NCBI RefSeq assembly: GCF_900496995.4
Contig: NC_044012.1
Location: 24,342,759-24,406,758 of the forward strand
Direction of reading: 5' to 3'
Origin: Aquila chrysaetos chrysaetos
Taxonomy: Eukaryota > Chordata > Aves > Accipitriformes > Accipitridae
Length of the DNA: 64,000 bases
In this document: piece by piece, positions 25,845 to 64,000 of the stretch
Position numbering within the stretch: position 1 is the first letter of the stretch
Layout: every line of letters starts with the position of its first letter
The notes under the pieces: generated by a model
Told to the model about the DNA's origin: nothing
What the model saw: only the letters and a program-made list of their open reading frames with translations
Database searches by the model: none
Made by a program: the position numbers and the translations under genes

Positions 25845-28039
25845 AGTTTCATCAATAAATCAATTTATTTAAAAGAATATGTTACAATTAATTACACTAA
25901 GTGACTTTACCAAACAACCAGCATGGTTAGAGACCAAGGAATGAAACACCGGGAGCAGCTGGGGTAGGGAAAGGGGGGGGAGGATTTTTTTTTCTTTTCT
26001 TCTTTTTAGTTGTTTTCTTCACATTTCTGACTGACAAATAAAAAATACAAGATACTGCAGTGAAAAGACAATTAGAGTTCTCTCAAATAAATTAAAGAGG
26101 ATGTGGATGGTAGCGAAATCGGGGCGGGGATGACGACCACATTTCACCGGCTCCAACTCGAACAGGGTCACGGGCGCGATTATTGCTGAGACCTGCCCCT
26201 TTCACGCCACTGATGAGCCCTGGCACTGGGTGGGGGTGGTGGTGGTGGTGGGTCCCCGCATCTCTCCCAACCCCACCCCACCCCGGGGCCTCCAGCAGCA
26301 CAGGGCTCCCGAGGACAACGGCCCTGGAGCGGGTGAGAGACACGGCCGAGCTCAAATCCAATTACTCCGGCGCTGGGCTAATTAATTCCCTGCTCACGGC
26401 CTTTGCTCTCTCCCAGCGCCCTGGCTGCCTGAGGAACCAGGAGGATCCCCCGCACTGAGCTGCAATTTAACCCAAAAAAACAGGTGGAGGCTGGGAATAC
26501 TGGCAGCCCAGTGATGGAGCAGGGGTGGGATTGCGTTCCCGTCCCCCCCGTGCTGGGGTTTTAAATCCATTTTTTCCTTAATTGCCCCAGGCCACCCTGA
26601 AGAGAGAGCGGAGCTGGGGTCACAGCAGCCAAAGGCTCCCACAGGGAACACACCGAGCCCGGCTGCACCCCGGCATCCGTCCCCGCCTCGTGCCTTCTCC
26701 CAACCTGGCGAGGGGCACACAAACCCCTTCCCAAAACACGGGCAGAAAGGGGAAATCACTACGCTAAGCAAACGCACAGCATTTTCTGCTTGGCATCACC
26801 TCCCTCCCACACCCACGGTGCCTGGGGGGCCGTGAGCATTGCCAAGATGTTCACCCATGCTTGCCCAAGCTCACTTGTGTTCTACATTAGCGTTTTGTTC
26901 CTCATGGTGGGGGAAGCAGCAGGACCAGCATCTCCCAAATATCACAAAAGCCACCCCAAACCCAGGGCTACCTGGGGAAGCGATACAGAAACCAGCCCCA
27001 AACCTGCTCAGAGGCAGGAAAAGCAGCTTTTCTACCTTATTTCTCCTCCTCGGCACTGCTCGGCCACCCGAGCCACAGGCAGATCACTCGCCACCATGGC
27101 TGAAGCCGGCTGGTTTTTGGAAGCGCTCTCTGATCTCTCCCAAAAAGCCCAAGGGTCTTGAACCACTGCCCAGATCTGCTGGCCCATGGGGGCAGCGAGG
27201 GGAGCGGGCAGCACCCCCCACCCCCCTCTTCAGGGTGCCGGGGCGAGGGGACTGATCCTGGAACCCACGAGATCCTACATCCTGGCCATGCCACTGGGCT
27301 CCCCTTGCTCTTGGAGCCGGACATCCCCCACAGTCGCTCAAAGTCTGCATGAAAATACCCAGAACCAAACCAAAACACAGGAGAAAAAAAAAAGAAAGTC
27401 AAGAGCTTGTAAACGTGTCAAGGTCCTTGTGCCAGGAGAGGTATTTCCCTGTAACATTGCTTCTCTGTTGTTTTTTTGTTTTGTTTTGTTTTTTCCTTTT
27501 TTTTTTTTTTCCTTTTTTTCCTCTAAAGTTAGTTTTTAAAAAAACACGATGGGTTGTGAAGAGAAATGCGTGTAAAAATGCAAGCTTAAAAAAGGTACTG
27601 CCACCAATATGAAATTTTAAAAGAAATATATATATGTATATACGTGCACAATATTTGTATATATAGCTTTTTAGGGGCGGTTGGTTGATTTGTTGGTTTT
27701 TTTTTTTTTACATACATACATATATATGTCTGAACAGTGCAAATGGATGACATTTCTAGTTCCAGTTGTAAAAAATAAAAGCACAGTCCATCTTCTGGAA
27801 CAGGACCCAAGTGGAAGGAAGAGACGGAACACCCTCGGGCGGTTGCTCTGCCATCCAACACTTTTTCCCCTCTTTTCTCAGCCAAGCCTGTCATTTATCC
27901 TAGTTGCTTAATTCCATAAACATGAAGTTCACAAATGGTATTATTAATAATATTTAGTTTAAGGGCTTTAATACAATAACAGAATTTTAAGTGTTAATTG
28001 GGAAGGGGGGGGGGGGTTACGTTCTTCCATGACGAGGGG
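25845..28039 (-). other. SNX27: SNX27 3' UTR
   Basis: Sequence between the SNX27 stop (28040-28042) and an AATAAA on the - strand (25864-25869). It is AT-rich with T/A tracts, a (TA)n-like patch at about 27625-27665 and a GGT repeat at about 26229-26251. There is no coding homology. It would put the SNX27 and CELF3 transcript ends about 150 bp apart. The 2.2-kb length is inferred, since an earlier non-canonical signal cannot be excluded. Confidence 0.55.
25864..25869 (-). terminator. SNX27: SNX27 polyadenylation signal (AATAAA on - strand)
   Basis: TTTATT on the + strand, in the context TCAATTTATTTAAAAG, is the only evident - strand AATAAA between the SNX27 stop and the CELF3 3' end. Confidence 0.55.
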
Positions 28040-61403
<33,364 letters not shown>

Positions 61404-61690
61404 CTTGGCGAGCAGCGCCCGGCCAACACGTCACGCGACCGCCGCCGCGCCGGCCACCGTAGGACACCACCCCCACCGCCTTTAAGGGGGGACGACGGGA
61501 AATGTAGTCTCGAGGCACGCCCTACCCGCGGGCGCGAGGGACGCTGGGGAATGTAGTCCGGCACAGCGGGAGCGAGGCCTTCTGGGAGTTGTAGTGCCGC
61601 GCCTCCGAGGCAACGGGGCGGGGCGCTGTGCCCGGCGGCGCCATACCGTGATGTCACTGCTGTGACGTCACGCGGCTTCATAAGGCAACA
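61404..61690 (-). promoter_or_regulatory. SNX27: SNX27 CpG-island promoter with three ZNF143-type sites and a CRE
   Basis: CpG-rich sequence upstream of the SNX27 ATG, without a TATA box. Three - strand copies of the ZNF143 (Staf) type ACTACA(A/T)(C/T)TCCC lie at 61497-61508, 61544-61557 and 61576-61595; the last reads ACTACAACTCCCAGAAGGC. A full palindromic CRE, TGACGTCA, is at 61663-61670. The CpG island continues into exon 1. Confidence 0.65.
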
Positions 61691-62655
61691 GGTGGCAGAG
61701 AGGCCTTACCACAGGGCTGGCGGCCAGGCCTTGGGCCAGGCCTCACTGCCAGGCCCAGGGGGCCCGCAGGCCTTGCCACCACCCCAGCAAGCATGGGGCA
61801 GGGGAGGCCCCTGTCCCCAAGGAGGACATGCACCCTGGCAGGCCCATGCTCTCTTTGCCCCCACTTCCACCACAACACGGGCCCTGGCTGCCACAGGCCA
61901 CTGTGTGGAGCAGGAGCGCCAGGGAGGCACCGAAATGATGCAGGCTCCGGCCCAGAGCCCAAGTCAGCCCCCGCGAGGGGGGCTCTCCAAAGCCCTTGGA
62001 GATGTGCCATGGGGGTGGCAGAGGTGGAGCAGCTCTGGTTCTGGATCAGAAAGCCACATCTCAACCTGGGCCTGGCCACCATCCCCCCAGGCACTGGGGA
62101 CACGCTGTGTGGAGAGGGCAGCCATAGGGGACTGTTGAATTCCAATCCAGAAGGAGCCAGCTGAGCCCCTGGCCTTCACCACCACCAGAGGCAGTGCTGA
62201 CGGTGTTGGGCACAGCATCAGCTCACTCCTGTGGAGTGCAGGACAGGGACATTTGTCAAACTCTGCCATACCAGCAAGAGGAGAAAAAAAAAAAAAAAAA
62301 AAAAAAAAGAAGGGGCACACAGACACCTCAAGAAGAAGGGAGCTCAGCCAGCACAGCCAAAACACCAAATCCACCCCCCAATCCCAGTAAACTTCCACTG
62401 TTCCCATCTATTCAATCGACTGCAGTAGGAGGGATTAAGGCACATGTATTTTTCTTTTAACACAGTCAGTACAAACACCAACGACTTTCCTCTAGATGTG
62501 CCCAAGCTCCCTTCCTGAGCATGGGCGCAGACAAGACAGGTAATAACTCGCAAGCCCAGAGGAAGCTGGTTGGTATTTTCCAGTTCAAACATGGGACAGG
62601 CAGTCCTCAACTGTGCTCCCGTGGAGGTGGACAGCAGCAATCATGCCTGTCACCA
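61691..62655. other. Intergenic segment between SNX27 and TUFT1
   Basis: About 1 kb between the SNX27 promoter and the TUFT1 3' end. It includes a pure A run (about 62285-62308). No coding exon, RNA gene or further signal was recognised. Confidence 0.6.
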
Positions 62656-62659
62656 CATC

Positions 62660-62935
62660 AGTGGAAGACACCAATAATTTATTGAAATAAATACAGGTAA
62701 CAAACCAAACAGCCTCTGGGTTTAAACACTACACATACATTGGGTACAATTTCTCTACACTCTTGGGAAAAGCATGGTGATACACTGATTTTTGGCTACG
62801 TGAGCCTTTGCCAAGTCCGGAGCAGCCAGATATGTGCTGGAGATCAGAGGTGGAGGCTCCCAGCTTGTCACGCATTGGGCTTTGTTGTAGGAAGGAGTCC
62901 GGTTTCAGGAGGATTTCTTTGTTTGTAAGAGTGAA

Positions 62936-62971
<36 letters not shown>

Positions 62972-63419
62972 CAAAAAAAGGTTAAACCCCAAGTCCATAC
63001 TGGCAAGCTGCAAGCTGAACGGGGGGCTCTGTTCAGATGAGGCCCTTCAGAAGCGAAGGCTGCTCTTGCAGAACAACCCCAGCAAACCCAGGACTGACCA
63101 GGGAAAGCGAACCTGGCTCTCCAGCCAGAGAGCCACCTTGTCCATGCCAGGGCCAGCTGGTCCCAGCCTCCAACCTGGCATCCGTGTGACCTTGGGACCC
63201 AGTGGGGACAGCAATGTGGACGCTTCACAAACCTCCTTCCTCTGCCAGGACCACCCCGGCTATGTCTGTCCTCGGTTGCCAGTTCTCCAGGGCACAGCCC
63301 TCCGCCAACAGCTCCGGGGAGACTCCGGGAGCACAGAGGCCAGAGGACGGCAGTCAAGCAGGGAAATCCAGTCAACGATAACAAGGGGAGAGTCTTCAGC
63401 TCAGACCGGCCCTCGAAAC
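62660..63419 (-). other. TUFT1: TUFT1 3' UTR
   Basis: From the TUFT1 stop (63420-63422) to beyond the - strand AATAAA at 62678-62683. It contains a T homopolymer on the + strand (about 62939-62967, oligo-A in the transcript). Confidence 0.65.
62678..62683 (-). terminator. TUFT1: TUFT1 polyadenylation signal (AATAAA on - strand)
   Basis: TTTATT on the + strand, in the context CCAATAATTTATTGAAAT, about 740 bp after the TUFT1 stop codon and before the SNX27 promoter. Confidence 0.65.
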
Positions 63420-63913
63420 TCATGTTTCCACTACTCGAATGAGAGGGAGCGGCTTGGGGCCCGTCAGCCTTTTGCTGCAAGAGAGAAAGGGTTGGCTCAG
63501 CCAGACGAACTGGATGGGCTTTGGGGGGAAAAACTGCAAGAGAGTGTCCTGCCCCAGCCCTGATCGGTGATGTCTCCCCCCAAAACCGCCCACAGGAGGG
63601 AACCCTGCTCCCCTGTACTCCCCTGAAGGAGGGATGCAGGAGTGGAGACCTCTCTGCAAACAGACAATAATACAACACCCTTCCAGAAGAGCATCCCTGC
63701 ATGCAGCATCTCCTCCCAGACTGCAGCTCCTGCTGCCCCAGGTAAGACGTGGACCTGCAGATGAAGCTGCTGAGCAGCCAGGCAGGCTGGAGGGTACGTG
63801 CTCCCCTCGTACCTGCTCACATACTCTGACTTCGAGCGCGCTCTGGAGCTGTGGCTGCCCCGACTGACTTGCTTCTCAATCAAGTGCTCTATGCGGTCAT
63901 GCATCTCCAGGTT
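63420..63913 (-). CDS. TUFT1: TUFT1, tuftelin 1, last two coding exons (5' partial)
   Basis: Coiled-coil protein first found in enamel but broadly expressed; linked in mammals to desmosome/keratin and vesicle trafficking functions. Two - strand exons: 63913-63813 and 63474-63420. The first reads NLEMHDRIEHLIEKQVSR, the end of the coiled coil (human NLEMHDRMEHLIEKQIS). The second, joined across a split Ser codon, gives RLTGPKPLPLIRVVET and a stop, matching the human C-terminus PKPMPVIRVVET. All upstream exons lie right of the window, and 63914-64000 is intron. Same strand and order relative to SNX27 as in human 1q21.3. Confidence 0.92.
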
Positions 63914-64000
63914 CTGCAAAAGAAGGAGCCACGGTTAGCGATGGGCAGCTGGGGACAGGCAGGCTGCGGGCACACAGATCACTTGCTGAGAAATGCTCCA

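Noticed and set aside
26092-27900. Several 60-140-codon open frames in the SNX27 3' UTR
   Set aside because: No conserved motif, simple-repeat content (GGT, TA, poly-T), and better explained as untranslated sequence.

Overview
This is vertebrate nuclear DNA, most likely from a bird. Three observations support that: very GC-rich, gene-dense sequence with tiny introns (microchromosome style), a CR1-type LINE 3' end at about 37.74-37.92 kb, and a gene order equal to human 1q21.3 read backwards. Spliced exons were read directly from splice sites, frame continuity and protein families recalled from memory; no alignment could be run. The species cannot be told from the sequence.

Layout. RORC (+, N-terminus cut by the left edge) occupies about 1-5.66 kb. 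TDRKH (+) is at 6.0-10.4 kb, MRPL9 (+) at 10.8-14.4 kb, RIIAD1 (-) at 14.65-15.31 kb, CELF3 (+) at 16.38-25.7 kb, SNX27 (-) at about 25.85-61.4 kb, and the 3' end of TUFT1 (-) at about 62.66-64 kb. The expected mammalian neighbours LINGO4 (between RORC and TDRKH) and OAZ3 (between TDRKH and MRPL9) are not seen. The left 25.6 kb is extremely GC-rich, with long G/C homopolymers and many GC minisatellites. The right 38 kb is close to balanced in composition, and one gene, SNX27, fills nearly all of it. The change falls where CELF3 and SNX27 converge tail to tail.

The genes are not an operon-like pathway but a conserved neighbourhood: a nuclear receptor (RORC), a mitochondrial-surface piRNA factor (TDRKH), a mitoribosomal protein (MRPL9), a small RIIa-domain protein (RIIAD1), a neuronal RNA-binding splicing factor (CELF3), a retromer cargo adaptor (SNX27) and a coiled-coil protein (TUFT1).

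The most interesting material is regulatory. There is a near-perfect REST/RE1 element and an RFX X-box 42 bp apart in the RIIAD1-CELF3 divergent promoter. A cluster of six RFX X-box-like sites lies in a CELF3 intron. Five repeated NRF1-type sites precede MRPL9, three ZNF143-type sites plus a full CRE precede SNX27, and five CCAAT boxes precede TDRKH. Also notable are a possible 63-nt cassette exon in SNX27, a one-base frame inconsistency in a C-rich CELF3 exon, and an 18-bp minisatellite in the RORC 3' UTR that keeps both strands open. No viral-type element was recognised.
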